A stretch of 64,000 bases of DNA, from NCBI GenBank assembly GCA_022747635.1, contig JAKTNV010000001.1, positions 37,043,351 to 37,107,350 of the forward strand. The letters are read 5' to 3'. Shown in pieces: positions 1-12,079 of this stretch. This stretch comes from Hetaerina americana (Eukaryota > Arthropoda > Insecta > Odonata > Calopterygidae). The notes under the pieces were generated by a model. It made no database searches. It was given only the letters and a program-made list of their open reading frames with translations, and was not told the DNA's origin. A program made the translations under genes and the position numbers. Each line of letters starts with the position of its first letter. Within the stretch, counting starts at the first letter, position 1.

Positions 1-842
1 GCGCATTTTATTACCTGCAGGAGCAGTGTTCAAATTACATATTCAACCATTTATTAAAATAAGGAAATAATTTTTGATTTAGTCAAATTTATATCGCTGA
101 ACATTTTCCGGGAATATCGAGCAATAACTAAACTTAATGCTCGTTTTATGAGACTTCGTTTCCAGAATAAAGCGAATCTTGGGTAGTGTTCGCATTGAAA
201 GCTGTTGCAAAACCTAGTGAGTTTCATTCCAATGAACATCGCTTGTAGACAATCCAGAAAAAAGTGGAAATTCATGGCGCGCATCGTCTAATCTACTACG
301 GCACATTGAAGTAGCGAATGATCACTCGATTGTTACTAGACCTCCCTTGTACCGTAGATGCAAAGTACATATACCTGTCGAAAACTTGAGAGAGGAAATT
401 CCACGCAATCTATGCTGAAACATAAGGTCTGAATCCCATTTACCTCAACGCCGCTAGCAACCCAAAAGGAGGATAAATCCAATATAAAAATACACGATCG
501 ATGGTCGGAATAACGGAATAAACACACAAAAAGCGCGGGAGCCAATTGCGTTTGCGTCCAGTTTATCAGGAAAACATACTATCATCCCGAGCATTTCACT
601 GTATAAAATGACGGAAAGAGAACAAAATCGAATCGCCCCTCCCCAGTTCGCCACGGAGCAAAATCCAAGACACACAAACACGCTCGGATGGGGATGGGAT
701 AGGAGCGGGGAATGAAACACGGGCCGAAGATAAACGAATGCCACAAATATCAAGGTAAAGGCCAAACCGTATTTGCAAGCGGTCGGAGTAGATGGGACCT
801 GAGTGGGAGAATGTGAAAGTTGGGAAAGATGGGAGCGCGAGA
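1..842. other. Unassigned non-coding background
   Basis: No recognisable gene or repeat family is seen here. A long minus-strand open frame (454-1158) runs through this segment only because the downstream TA tract is read as alternating Ile-Tyr, and its non-repeat part resembles no protein I know. The segment 600-840 is somewhat richer in G and C than its surroundings. Confidence 0.5.
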
Positions 843-843
843 T

Positions 844-890
<47 letters not shown>
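843..890. repeat. (TA)n microsatellite
   Basis: About 24 uninterrupted TA dinucleotides lie between GC-richer flanks. The tract opens the flanking reading frames artificially as Ile-Tyr runs on both strands. Confidence 0.97.
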
Positions 891-891
<1 letters not shown>

Positions 892-1157
892 AAACCGGGG
901 TGGTAGACAATATTGAAAGGTAAAATAAAAGTAAACAAACAAGGGAGAGTAGGAAATAAATAAGCCAAACCTGAGTAAAAGAGAACAGAGAAGGCGAGAG
1001 GAGAAAGGATTGACTAGGAGCAAAATTGAGAAAACTTCGTTCATATCTTTTCTCCCAATTCCTCGCTGCATGCCTAACAAACGGGCGTCACAGATCCTGA
1101 ATACGGTGGTCCTGCCGTCAAAAATACATGCATATAAAACCATAAAAACAGCAATCA

Positions 1158-1218
1158 TACCGAAGGTCGTTTTCGCAGGTGATGGTAGAGTTCACCCAAT
1201 ACTACACCCAATGTCGTG

Positions 1219-1219
<1 letters not shown>
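1158..1219 (-). mobile_element. Fragment of tRNA-derived SINE family A (body/tail)
   Basis: The reverse complement contains the same block as 57816-57860, with GGGTGAACTCTACCATCACC shared exactly and followed by a diverged CCGACCTTCGG-type tail. The tRNA-like head is absent, so the copy is 5'-truncated. Its 5' boundary abuts the TA microsatellite at 1219-1270. Assignment rests on comparison with the other copies in this window. Confidence 0.75.

Positions 1220-1270
<51 letters not shown>
1219..1270. repeat. (TA)n microsatellite
   Basis: About 26 TA units directly adjoin the SINE fragment ending at 1219. This is one of three cases in the window where a family A SINE abuts a long TA tract. Confidence 0.97.
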
Positions 1271-1278
<8 letters not shown>

Positions 1279-1421
1279 AAGCAGACACTACAGGCACAGG
1301 AATTATAACATTTAAACGGCAAAAAGCTGAAGGACAGCCGAAAGCTTAAAATTTCTTAAATCTGAGTGTCCTTTTACGTGTAATCTATTTTTTGTGTTCT
1401 ATTATGCCGTCCAAATGTTAT

Positions 1422-1486
1422 TTATATACACATATATATAATATATAGTATATATACATATACAGACATATATATAGAAATATATG

Positions 1487-1521
<35 letters not shown>

Positions 1522-1550
1522 TATATATATAGAAATATATATATATATAG

Positions 1551-1585
<35 letters not shown>
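1422..1585. repeat. Compound TA / TAGAAA microsatellite
   Basis: TA runs are interrupted at irregular intervals by GAAA, GTA and CATACAGACA blocks, with four TAGAAATA interruptions between about 1485 and 1555. It resembles an ageing TA array in which point changes were spread by slippage. Scattered TA-rich sequence continues to about 1640. Confidence 0.95.
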
Positions 1586-1590
<5 letters not shown>

Positions 1591-1659
1591 GCGACCTTAA
1601 TACATATATGTATGCTATACATATTTATATAAATACAAATGCACATATGTGTGAGTGTT

Positions 1660-2110
1660 TTGAAGTTTAATTAGCATCGCCATATCCTTTTCGTTCTGCT
1701 CTGTTAATTACCATCTCTTCTGTTCTATTACATAATGAGTTATCAACTATTTCACCACACATTATACTCTGATTTATGAAATAGGCATACAGATTAGCTC
1801 ATGCTATCGAAAATATTTCATATGATTACTAATTTCATGCTTTCAGAGAAGAATATCATAGGGTGAAGGCCTTTGAAATGATGTCTCAATTTATAACTCC
1901 TAAAACATTGGCCATGAAGCATTGAACGAAGAGGTGAAAATACGGCGGATCACGATAGCATCGCCGTCAGCTAGAAAACCTTGTCACAAATAATCTCATT
2001 GAAAGTAAAAAATTGCGTTCCAAGTACATGAAGAATTTATGAAATTCACAACCTTGAAACGAAAAAAAAACGGCAGATCATCTCCTGAGTCGCCAAAACT
2101 ATTCATATTG
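1660..2110. other. Unassigned AT-rich sequence
   Basis: No coding potential, RNA or repeat was recognised between the compound microsatellite and the GC-rich block that follows. Confidence 0.5.
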
Positions 2111-2119
2111 AAGTAACCC

Positions 2120-3900
2120 TTGTCACGTCTCGTTATATTGAACACGTTTTACGGGAGTTCGTGGATGCTCCTATACGCCGGGAAGTATAGATTCGTACAA
2201 GAGCTTAAGGAGAGTAAGATGAGAATGGACCCGGAGGAGGAAAGGGGAGGAAAATCACGGCAAGAGGGAACAGAGAATAGGGTAAACAACACGAAAAGTG
2301 GTCATTCCGCTGACATTAGAGGGGAAAACTTGAGCATTGAAGTGGGAGGGGGGGGAGAACGGGACGGGAAGTTGAAGGGGGGGTGGAAGGGAAGGACCGG
2401 GATGGTTTCGTGTCGAGCTTCGCGGGGCGGGCTAAGGAAAATGTGCGTGCCCCCGTGTATCAATACTCCCGCCACCACAAGACCCCTCACCTCGCTCGTC
2501 TTCTTCATCTTCAAGAAGCTCCCGTCAGACAAACATTCTAGAAGCTAAGCAAAGAAAGGGGAGGTCCCCGCGCGCGCTCCTCGGGAAGGGAACAACGATA
2601 ATGGCACGAGATGGGTTGCCCGAGGAGGAAAGAGGGAGATGGATAGAAAACGTCGAAGGGAGACGCGGAGAGAGAGGCGGGGAGGGAGCGGTGGTAAGCT
2701 TTGGGCATTAGGGGTTAAACGCAGGGATTGGGAGGAGAAGGGGGGACGTAGAAAATGGGAGCTCGGGGTGGATTGTGGGGAGGGCGCAAACCCTTTTGCG
2801 ACCGCACCCAACCATTCCCCCTCACCCCCGAGCTCTCTCCCTCTCTCTAAACCCTTTCCCTCCTAAAACCCGCCCACACAACCTACCCTCCGGGGACCTA
2901 ACCCGCTACCAATTTATCCCACCACCAACCCCGCACAACCTCTAATCCCTAATGCCATCAAGCGTTGCACGCACCCCGCAATCAAGGTTAGGACCATTGT
3001 TAAGATGACAAACGGAAGGGGACGGTCTCTCGCTCTCGCATTTTTTTCCTTTCAACAAAATGGGGTTCTTGTCTCCGATTCCAGCGACCTTAACCCCAAA
3101 AATGTACAACCCGCCACCACCCTCTTTTTCACTTTCCCCCAAACACCTTCCAATTCAAAACACCTGCCACCGACGCTCCCGTTTCGAGACATAATCGAAT
3201 TAGAAGAGGACAAGGCAGAAGGGGGGGATGAGAGGGGTGGACTCACGAGAGGAAAGACAAAAGAGTGAATGGGAAGTCGGCCGGGGAGGGTAAAGGGTTA
3301 CCGACGCACGCAAGCCATGACACGGGGTAACCTAGCGGAACCCCTTATTTTCCATTTTCCGACTCATTATTCTTTCATTGTGGACCCGCGTTTAGCGTTA
3401 TCGTTGGTCGCCCTTGACTCCCACAAAGGGCAACCCCACTGATCCCGTTTGATTTGGGCCGTGAAGGGGAGGGGGGAGTGGGGCAAAAGATCCTGGCGTG
3501 GCATGACCACAGGTCGGGGGATAAGGCCGGAGGCTCTACCTATAAAGGACCCTAGACTAAAAAGCGTAGGGGAAGGGCGTCCTTTATAAGGGGATGGATT
3601 TGAACGAAACGACGGGCCGATCGCCGCCGGCGTGCCGCCCGCACCACCTCCGGCGTGTGGTGGGAAGCGATCGGAACGGACGACCGGGCTATTCTTATCG
3701 ACGCCGTCAACCAACTGACCATCGGCCAAAAAGCCCCGAACCCCACCCCCCTTATATGCACCCCTCCAACTGTTTTTGCCCAGAAGCCGCAGCACCAACC
3801 CTCGGATTCCCACCCTTTTATTCCCCGACCATAAAATCCCATCCCTCTCGCACCCCAAAAGCTGGGCAACGCGCTTCCAAATTTATAATCACTAATTAAA
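2120..3900. other. GC/CpG-rich block with purine-to-pyrimidine switch
   Basis: Composition changes abruptly from the AT-rich flanks. From about 2200 to 2780 the plus strand is dominated by G and A (runs such as GGGAGGGGGGGGAGAACGG). From about 2800 to 3190 it is dominated by C and T. The stretch 3590-3720 is dense in CpG. Overlapping open frames occur on both strands (for example 3367-3858 minus, 163 codons; 3594-3899 plus, 101 codons), but they are low in complexity and show no domain I recognise. GC-richness alone removes stop codons, so I do not call genes. An unmethylated promoter-type CpG island is one possible reading (inference). Confidence 0.45.
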
Positions 3901-3959
3901 CAGCTCCGCCTTCTTCCTCCAAGGGTTTGTTCGCAGAGGTCTGAAAGCGCTGACTAGCA

Positions 3960-5740
3960 CAGGGTTTGCAGACGATAAATTACGAGTTCCGGGAGGCTGG
4001 GATGGCTGTGAAAGGAGACAGCGGCCTAGGAAACTCACACTATTTTCCGCGCTTCCTCGCCGACACTAACGAGGGGAATGATCATAAAAATTTTTGGTTT
4101 TTTCGCAACGATGGAGCCTAAATTTAGAGAGCGGTTACGGACACACTCCCCCCGGGCGTCATTGGAACGGGAATTGGCAGGTATGGGGCTCATTGCTCAT
4201 GAATTTAATGAAAAAAGACTAAAAAATCGGTTAGAGGCTTTTATTAAAATAGCTGAAATGCTGGATTGGAGAATCTCATTCTCTCATAACTGTGGTATTT
4301 TAGTGGAAATCGATGTTTTAAAATTATTTTTACGGATTTAATGATCACAAAGAGCTCTACCGTGCAGTCAGTATCTCATCAACTGATGTTCTAGATAGAG
4401 CCTATGAATAATTATTTGTTTTGAAAAATTCATGCTGATGGAATTTTCTGGGAAAAGTTGTCAGCGTATACTAGATAAGTCTACAGAATATTTCGGATTG
4501 ATTGTTTCGCGAAATCATGATGTCTACAAGTCCTTCCATAAAAGAAATAAGCATCCAAAATACGAAAACATAATTGCGGGCTACGTGCCTATACTTTAAC
4601 GTTAAGTATTAAGTAAAACACATCGCTCTAATCTTTAGGAGAAAAATAAACGTGACGAAAACGAAAAGAGGGAAATTTCTTTAGTTTTACGTACTCCGTA
4701 GAGCAACCTCTGGCTCTATCAACCTACATCATGCTGCATCAATACTTGAACTAACTATGCATATTTTCTCTCCAAGTTTTGCAGTAGGGAGAAGTTAATC
4801 CCAGCAGCAAATTGAGTTAATATTACATGGATGTGAAATGTTTTGATAACATATTCCAAATATTGCATTCTTGTTTGATTTTTCTCAGGATATCGCCTAA
4901 CTGAGAACTGCAGTAATATTGTATAAACTGTGAAGGAGATTTCATAGCACAGAATATTCACCCTAATATATTTCCTTGCTTGGAAAAAGATCACCGTATT
5001 TTAATGCATAAATACTGTACTGACCACCGGTAAAAATCCAAACCGAAACCAAATATATAAAACTCTTGCAGTATATAAGTGGATAATGATAAAAGTAGGA
5101 AAATGTTTTTTTACAAAAAATATGTAAATAACGGTTCTTTATGGTTCCGCAATCACGAAATTTAAAAAAAAGAGACTGATGTGCCTGTTGTTAAAATCGA
5201 CACCCGGCAAACTTTATACCCGCTCCATTTTTTCAGTAGCCGTTACTTCCAAAAAAACAAACGCTGCGCGATTCTACTCGGAATCCATAATATTCTCATT
5301 TAAACGTCTCCCGGAGTGTTACCTAAAACTTCAGAATATCATCACGCCTACCAGCTTTTGTCGAACACACACATTCTCACTATTATTGTGTATCATGGTT
5401 TCTCGATAAAAACCTTGATTCTACGGTTTACATTTTTTTTAAAATAAATATATCCATATCCCCCGTCATTCATATTCCATATTGCATTGTACTGTCATTT
5501 GATAGCGTTTCATTGACGTTTTTTAGCCTTTAGCGCTAGTTCCTCCGTCTGACGTAATTGCCAATCCATTCTAACTGAGCTCCCACTTCAAAATACGGGA
5601 ATTCATTTCTGCAGCAAATCCATTTGACACTTTACTTCAAGTCGAATCAAATTTTCGCGAATCGCTGCATGCGCCTGGCTTAGCTATCTTCCCCCTAAGG
5701 ATGATTTATCAGGGTCTCTTTGGTAGCTACTGAGTGTCGA
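3960..5740. other. Unassigned AT-rich sequence
   Basis: An 87-codon open frame at 4078-4341 (plus) starts MIIKIFGFFATMEPKFRERL. It shows no domain I recognise and no convincing splice or promoter context. Nothing else is supported here. Confidence 0.45.
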
Positions 5741-5749
5741 GAACTTGCC

Positions 5750-6330
5750 CTTTTTTGGCGTGGTGCAAGAGAAAGGGCGACGGTGCGTTTAAGTCCTGCA
5801 CGACCAATCACCAGCGGAGAGCGGTGGAAGGGTGAGAATGGCTAGCTGGGCGAGTTACTAGAGCCGCAGGAGCAAGGGTGTACGGTCCGCTGTACTTGAT
5901 TTGGGCTGTGCATTTGAAATTCCTCGGCCGTATGTGGAGCACAGCCCGCCGAGTGCCGAGGACTCGGAGCGACTGAAATTCATGCCGGGAGGTCAATTTT
6001 CACGGGTACCGTGGATTGGTCACATGGGACAACTTGTGCTTAATTGCGCGCGTGACATTAAAGGGCACCGAGGCACACGGCGAGAGGGTCCGAGTGCGTC
6101 CGGTTCGGAGCAAATCTCGGAAACTCGTGGTCGGGAGAAGGTAAATGATTCCGAAGGCCGAGCAGGCAACGGAATATACGTCGGTCGAACGAGCGGCGAC
6201 CGAGAACAAACGGTGAATAGCAAGACTTAAATTCAGAGGAGAGAATTAAGGCCACCACAGGCCTCGAGTCACGTAGAGCACGCTGCCAGGGGTGTAAAAG
6301 AAATACGAAAAGGCGTCTCTTCCTTCATCC
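5750..6330. other. Moderately GC-rich patch
   Basis: This CpG-containing patch has overlapping frames on both strands (5901-6230 plus, 109 codons; several minus frames of 62-69 codons). None resembles a known protein, so coding function is unsupported. Confidence 0.35.
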
Positions 6331-9300
6331 ACGTCTTTCCCAAACGCCTTGCTCTGTTTCTTTCTTCGGCTAGTCCATAAATCAAAATTTCAATATTGGG
6401 AATTAACTTTCAGTATCCATTTGAAATGGTTTATTTTTGCCATGTCTTCATTGGTGGACGCAATATTCTGCGATGAGTAAACCCTTATTTAGGCGTACCT
6501 TTTCTTCAAGTTGTGTTTCAAGAAACTTAAAGATATTTTACCCAACAAATTTCTGATGCACGAATATACCCGTCACGCCCTTCCCTTCTCGGAGAAGGCA
6601 AATTCAAGAAACCTGATTTTTAGTTATTATTCATGAAGCTGACTCCCTCTTAGTAATTTATTCCATATTTAAACACCTTTGCATGTTTATTTTAACTGTC
6701 ATATTCATATTTTTCCACGTATGACCGTCTGTTCTTCAGACAATTAATATTCCTCGTCAAGAGAGAGTATCCGGTCATAATCATCCGTGACTTTCTCCGT
6801 TCACCCCTCATTCTCGAACCATTTACAATTCACTCATTCATCTCCGCATTAATTCGATCATCATCCTTTCTCTCGACATGACCAAACCAGTTCCTTCTTT
6901 CATATTCATCTTACATTGACGAAAACATATTATTTCACAACCAACTAATTCCTCAGCTCATCACTTGTATTTTCACTGAAATATTCCACGGGTGCCCCAA
7001 GTGCTAATTAACGCATTGAGTCGCCATTTATGCTAATCTTGACTGACCCCATTTTCACTTCTATACAGCAATGTTGGGAGGAGCGCAATATGTATACTGC
7101 TATCACTGCAGCCTCCAACAAATACTCCGCGCAACCCTTCGCATGCCATTTAACCTCTTCATCTATCCGGCAAATATTTCGCAAAAATTCTGCCATGATG
7201 TACAAACGAATGCAATTTATCAAACATTTCACACTTTTTAGGTAAACAATCATTCTTCCAATTCTACTCAACATATGGAAGTAAGTACTCTTGTAGAGAA
7301 GCATTAAATCCCTATTAATCTCCCCGTTATTCCCTTGAAGATATTACCCACCATGAAACATAATCAATCTATTGGGTTTTCGGGTAGCAAAGCCACATAG
7401 TCGGAACGGGTATACTCAACATCAGTCACAACATTCACATCCCTAAAACACTCGAGCAGCATTAACATATTTTATTGTATCGATTACCATTATAATGCAG
7501 TTAAATAATAATAAGGGAAAATAATATATCCGAAAATTATTAGCAGAATTTACAAAACTACGAGTACCTACGCAAATATTTATACCAATAAACTATTTAA
7601 TTTCAACTTTTGGAATGCGATACGGTTGTTCTCATTATTCACTAATAGCAATTCATTGGAAACGGGAAAATCGGCATTCTGACTCCCTTCTGCATTTTAG
7701 ATTGTGCGTACGCAGAAATAGATAAATAGCAAGGGTTTCTATGATTATTGTCCCGTCAAAAAATCATTTCGGATATAATTCAAAAGTTTTACCTCTCCGA
7801 TGTACCTTTTAGGAATATTTCGGCCTCCACTATTGGTACTCAAGGAATATATGTATTTACCGTTGAAGGGAGACTTCAGTGGCTGGGTGAAGGAGTTTTG
7901 CGAGAAGGCTAAAAGGAATGATCAAAGATAAAATAAGGAAGGGGTTGAAATATTACAGACGAATGATGAAGATAACTACAGATATATGGAAGTTAAAAAA
8001 ATAAAATAAAAAATTACAGATTTAATTTAACTATGGTATACGACATGTAATGAGAAGATATTAATACGTGTAAGTAAAGAGGAAATGGGATTTGTAAAAA
8101 GGAATTCAGCTCGTCAAAAGATTAAAATAAAGCATCAAAATTTCAATTAATAAAATCGAAAGATTTCGATGCTGCAACTGAGTGCCAGAGAGGTCAGAAG
8201 AGTCAATGACGTTGAATTATTAACTCAAGAACACGGAAGAACCATTAATAGACGAGAAAATTGAAATGTTTTCATTAGCAGCGCTGTGACCAGGAAAAAG
8301 TTGATTTTACGATTTAATGCCGCATTAAATAAAGAAAAAATTAATCGACTCATTCTAATTTGAAAGAAGTATTTTCTGCGAATTTTTAAGGATACGCAAT
8401 GGTTTTCAGAAGACGTCCAAGGCCTGCCTTCGTCTAAAAGGTAAACAAGCAATTATAAACTAAATCGTGCAACGCCTTCGTCATTACTTCATTGAACAGA
8501 AAATAAGTTCACGAAATACAATGAAATACGGCTCAGCAATCCCTCAAATATATTTGCTAAAGTGGATTTGGGTGAAGTTATATTAATTGATTTTGTAGAG
8601 CATACATATAAGTTATGCTTCTCATTACTCTAAATCAAATACAAGTATAAAATACACTCGAAGGTTTACTCGCTCGCTTATACGCAGAGCAGTTAATCAA
8701 CTCAAATCGCAATAACTAAGGCTGTTACAGGAAAATTTAGGAATGCTTCCATTTGATACGTATTTGGTTGAAAATATATCTAATTCAGAATTTTAAATGT
8801 TGCATTCATTTTCTTACGCTCATTATTTGATTGAAGTGATCTATTTGCTTTACTGGCCTATTCCATTTTATCCGCACTGGTAACGTTTTTTTTAATTTCT
8901 TTTCAACTGGTTGCACTGGTAAAATTTCTTTTCACACGTTTCTTATTCCACGCACATATTTTCGTTCCATATTAATTTACAACCAATTGGGTAGCAGAAA
9001 CAGGTAATAACGTATGTCAACGGTTATTAACCACAAATAAGTTGTTATTGATAATTGGATAGCTAATGTATAAAAATAAAAAAGAGCATCACACAGTTTA
9101 ATACAGCATTAAATTTTATTATCACTCATCACGACCTCTCTCTTTAATGAAGTACAACGAAGAATTATTTTAATTTTGGAAGTGTGCATTGAAAAATGAT
9201 ATATTTCTAACATCGCATTGTATTCAAAATAATTTCGATAGTATTTTTTTCCGTGATTTTACTTAATCAAGTTTCAACCATCCTTTTCCCCATCAAACTA

Positions 9301-9710
9301 AAACTGAATTAAAATATAAACAACAGCTTTATTTCGAAAGGCTGAGGAAAATAAACCTCACAGCCATTTTTCTCCATCTACAGCCACTTTCCTCGACCAA
9401 TATTTTCACATCGTAACTTGCAGCAAAAGCAGCTTTCCGCGGTTTCCATCACATCGGAAATAAATCACGTACCGAAAAATCGCCCGATTCCAGTTCAACG
9501 TATTTTTTCACGACGAGCGACGCTGTAATTCCTTTCGAAGACCATCTGACACGTTCCACACACGGATAAATGACTTCGAATTAAAATCATATAAACTCCG
9601 ATGATGCCCACGAGTCCCGACGCGTGTTTGTTAAAACCTCTCTACCGCGCTTCAAGTCTCGTAAGCGGTCGGAATAAATAATATGATTTCGTTCAAAGTA
9701 AAAAATAAAC
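6331..9710. other. Unassigned AT-rich sequence
   Basis: Roughly 3.4 kb without recognised features. Open frames such as 7008-7304 (minus, 98 codons) overlap others on the opposite strand and look like chance frames. Around 7860-8000 there is a purine-rich, Lys/Glu-biased stretch that could be a very old LINE 3' remnant, but I could not confirm a motif. Confidence 0.45.
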
Positions 9711-9719
9711 AAAGGAATT

Positions 9720-10810
9720 AATAGAGGACCCGACGCCGTAGCTTTCCCCCGTTTGATCCCTCAAACATGGCGGAAAATTACCTCTCTGCCCGTCCTTCCC
9801 CTTGGCGTGAAAAAATACCTCGGCTCAAAAAAACTAAGAGGCCGTTAATGGCTCCGGCTACGCAACGGTCGACCGCCCCATGCATCCTACCCCCAAGCCT
9901 CTGCGCGTCGACTCCGTAGCGCGACAGTCGCGACCTGCTTCACGGAAGACGAGCTGCGTCAGATGGGGGAACGAGCTTGCATGCGTCAGAGCACGGATAA
10001 TCACGCCACGGTCCCGAATGAGATGAGGTGCGTTCGCTCGCTCTTCGGAGCCGTGTGTTAGGGGGCGGGAACGTGTTGCGGGCGCTCAAGAGCCTCAACC
10101 ACGTGAACGCGGTCACACCCAAACCCCCGTCAAAAGCCGTGGAACGGTCGGTGCCTTTGCCGGTCAGCTCTCAAATCAGCCCTCTCCCACTCACTCCGTT
10201 TCCCTCCCACCAGAACCGCAGAGGGAGCTACCCATCACCAGGGAAAATTCACAATGAGCAATGCGCCCCGTGAGCAAATTGAATTTCCTTTCTCTCTCTC
10301 CACAACCATCCCATACCGCTCGCCTCCACTCTTTTTTTCCCTTAACTCGCCGGTAATTGCTCAAACCACCGCAAGTGGCGTCAGGTCGAGGGCCTGGAGA
10401 GTGAGACGGAGAGGGTGTGTGTGTGTGTGAGCGGGATGGGTGGCGGAAAAAGAAGAGATTAGGGCCAACTAAGACCCCGCCCGGGCTTTTAAATGAAAAA
10501 AAGAAAAAAGAGAAGAAAATTAAGGGAATAAACGGCATTACCATCCTCATCCTGCGCGACACGTATCATCACCGCACCCTTTTCTCGTTTTTTTCACTGC
10601 CTGTTCGGCTTTCTTTATGTACAGGGGTGTTTTTTTAACGACCCAGCGGACTGGTCCCTCCCCAACGGCACCGCGCGGTCTGGGTAGCAGGATGACATCC
10701 GGCCCCAGTCCAAAGTTTGTGCGCTCGAGAGTGATACGGAAACATCGCGAAAATATGTGAATAGCTTTAATCACCCTCGCTGGTGACCCTTAATCGCGCA
10801 AGCCCGGCCT
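9720..10810. other. GC/CpG-rich block with (GT)n tract
   Basis: CpG is dense at 9890-10090. It is followed by mixed GC-rich sequence and a short (GT)n array at 10414-10429. Overlapping frames on both strands (10028-10273 plus; 10191-10562 minus, 123 codons) are low in complexity and unrecognised. This could be a CpG island, but I see no motif that proves a promoter. Confidence 0.4.
10414..10429. repeat. Short (GT)n microsatellite
   Basis: Eight GT units lie within the GC-rich block. Confidence 0.9.
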
Positions 10811-10859
10811 CCGCCTCTTTTTTTGTAGAGAATAGTAGTGCACACATCTCTCCTCTCGA

Positions 10860-11880
10860 CCACGGTAATCCGAATTGTTATAAAATTGATATTAAATTAT
10901 CGAGTAACTACATATTAGAAATGCGAAAATTGCAATGGAAATTTTACTTATTGAACTAATTTCCTTCTGCATATAATCACGTAAAATTTGTGATTGTCAA
11001 TTTCTTAATTGATGGACAGAATAAAAATGTTGAATAAAATATCAACCATGGGGTCTAAAACATATCTTTGGGATAGCACCCTAAATATTTACGCATGTTT
11101 CCACGATATTAAAATAATACCGCTAGCAGGATTGATTGATAAATGAGCGAATACGTATATTGCTATTGAACACCTGAGAAAAATAGGAATTCGTGTCAAA
11201 CAGTAGAATAATGACAATGACTAAATACTATGACTATGACTATGAATAACCGAATTGTAAATGAAAAGATTATATGCTACTGCTTCAAATGCCAGAGTGT
11301 GGATGGTTTTTTTTATATTCTCCATGAGTAAATCACTAAACTCCGGTGAGGTAAACTAATCCAAATAAGTGAATCAGTCATTTTAAGAGCAGAAAAGGAG
11401 GATTATCTTCAAGTTTTTTTAAAGGAAGCATCGTCAGCAATTTTAATTTCACTCATTTCCAAGATTTTACGCACTAATAAATTTTAAAGACTCGTGAGGA
11501 TAGTGCGGGTAATTGGACATTGGTATGCTACATTTAACGAAATATATCATTCAAACTACAAAAGCGTGTAGACGCAATATAAATAGACAGAATCTGAATA
11601 GTGCACGAAGGTGTACTCAAATAAAATTCCCGTAATGGAATACTGCCCTTTCAAAATGACCGATCCAATAATCGCAACGACAATCTCAACAATAAGTATG
11701 GGCTTGAAAATATCGTTATTCTATTTGGATTCCACGTCAAATTATACTGTGAAATTTTTACCGTATTAATTCCAATTTCTCGTATCCTTCCTTATCTCTC
11801 CTCCCTACCGCATATTACCTACGCGTACGCATGCTGAACCCTTCACACCTCACTCCTTAGTTCGCCCGAGCCAAGAGAAA
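10860..11880. other. Unassigned AT-rich sequence
   Basis: No gene, RNA or repeat recognised. Confidence 0.5.
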
Positions 11881-11924
11881 CTCGGTTGAAACCACAACCC
11901 CCCGTGATCCCACTGCCTATTCCC

Positions 11925-12070
11925 CATTTCAGTAACTCCCTTCTCCTTCTTTCCCTCCCCCGACCCCGTCCATCGTTCTCCCCTCAGCCACCCCCTAGGA
12001 AACCACTCCTTCCTTCTTTTCCCCTTTTTCTTCCCCTCGTTTCCGTCTTCAACTCACACTCCCTTCCGAG
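11925..12070 (+). other. Polypyrimidine tract
   Basis: Plus-strand sequence is almost entirely C and T, with short purine interruptions. It gives a Pro/Leu/Ser-rich open frame (11886-12077) that is a compositional artefact. Confidence 0.7.
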
Positions 12071-12079
12071 AAACTGAGG

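Noticed and set aside
454..1158. 234-codon minus-strand ORF
   Set aside because: It is held open by the TA microsatellite read as Ile-Tyr; the flanking residues match nothing and overlap other frames.
1422..1646. 74-codon Ile/Tyr/Cys ORF, and similar ORFs at 40180-40392, 47947-48135 and 48030-48245
   Set aside because: These are pure translations of TA and CATA simple repeats.
7857..8000. LINE 3' remnant on the plus strand
   Set aside because: Lys/Glu/Asp-rich reading frames loosely resemble LINE tails, but none of the anchor motifs (GSGML, EGR, EMKR) could be placed.
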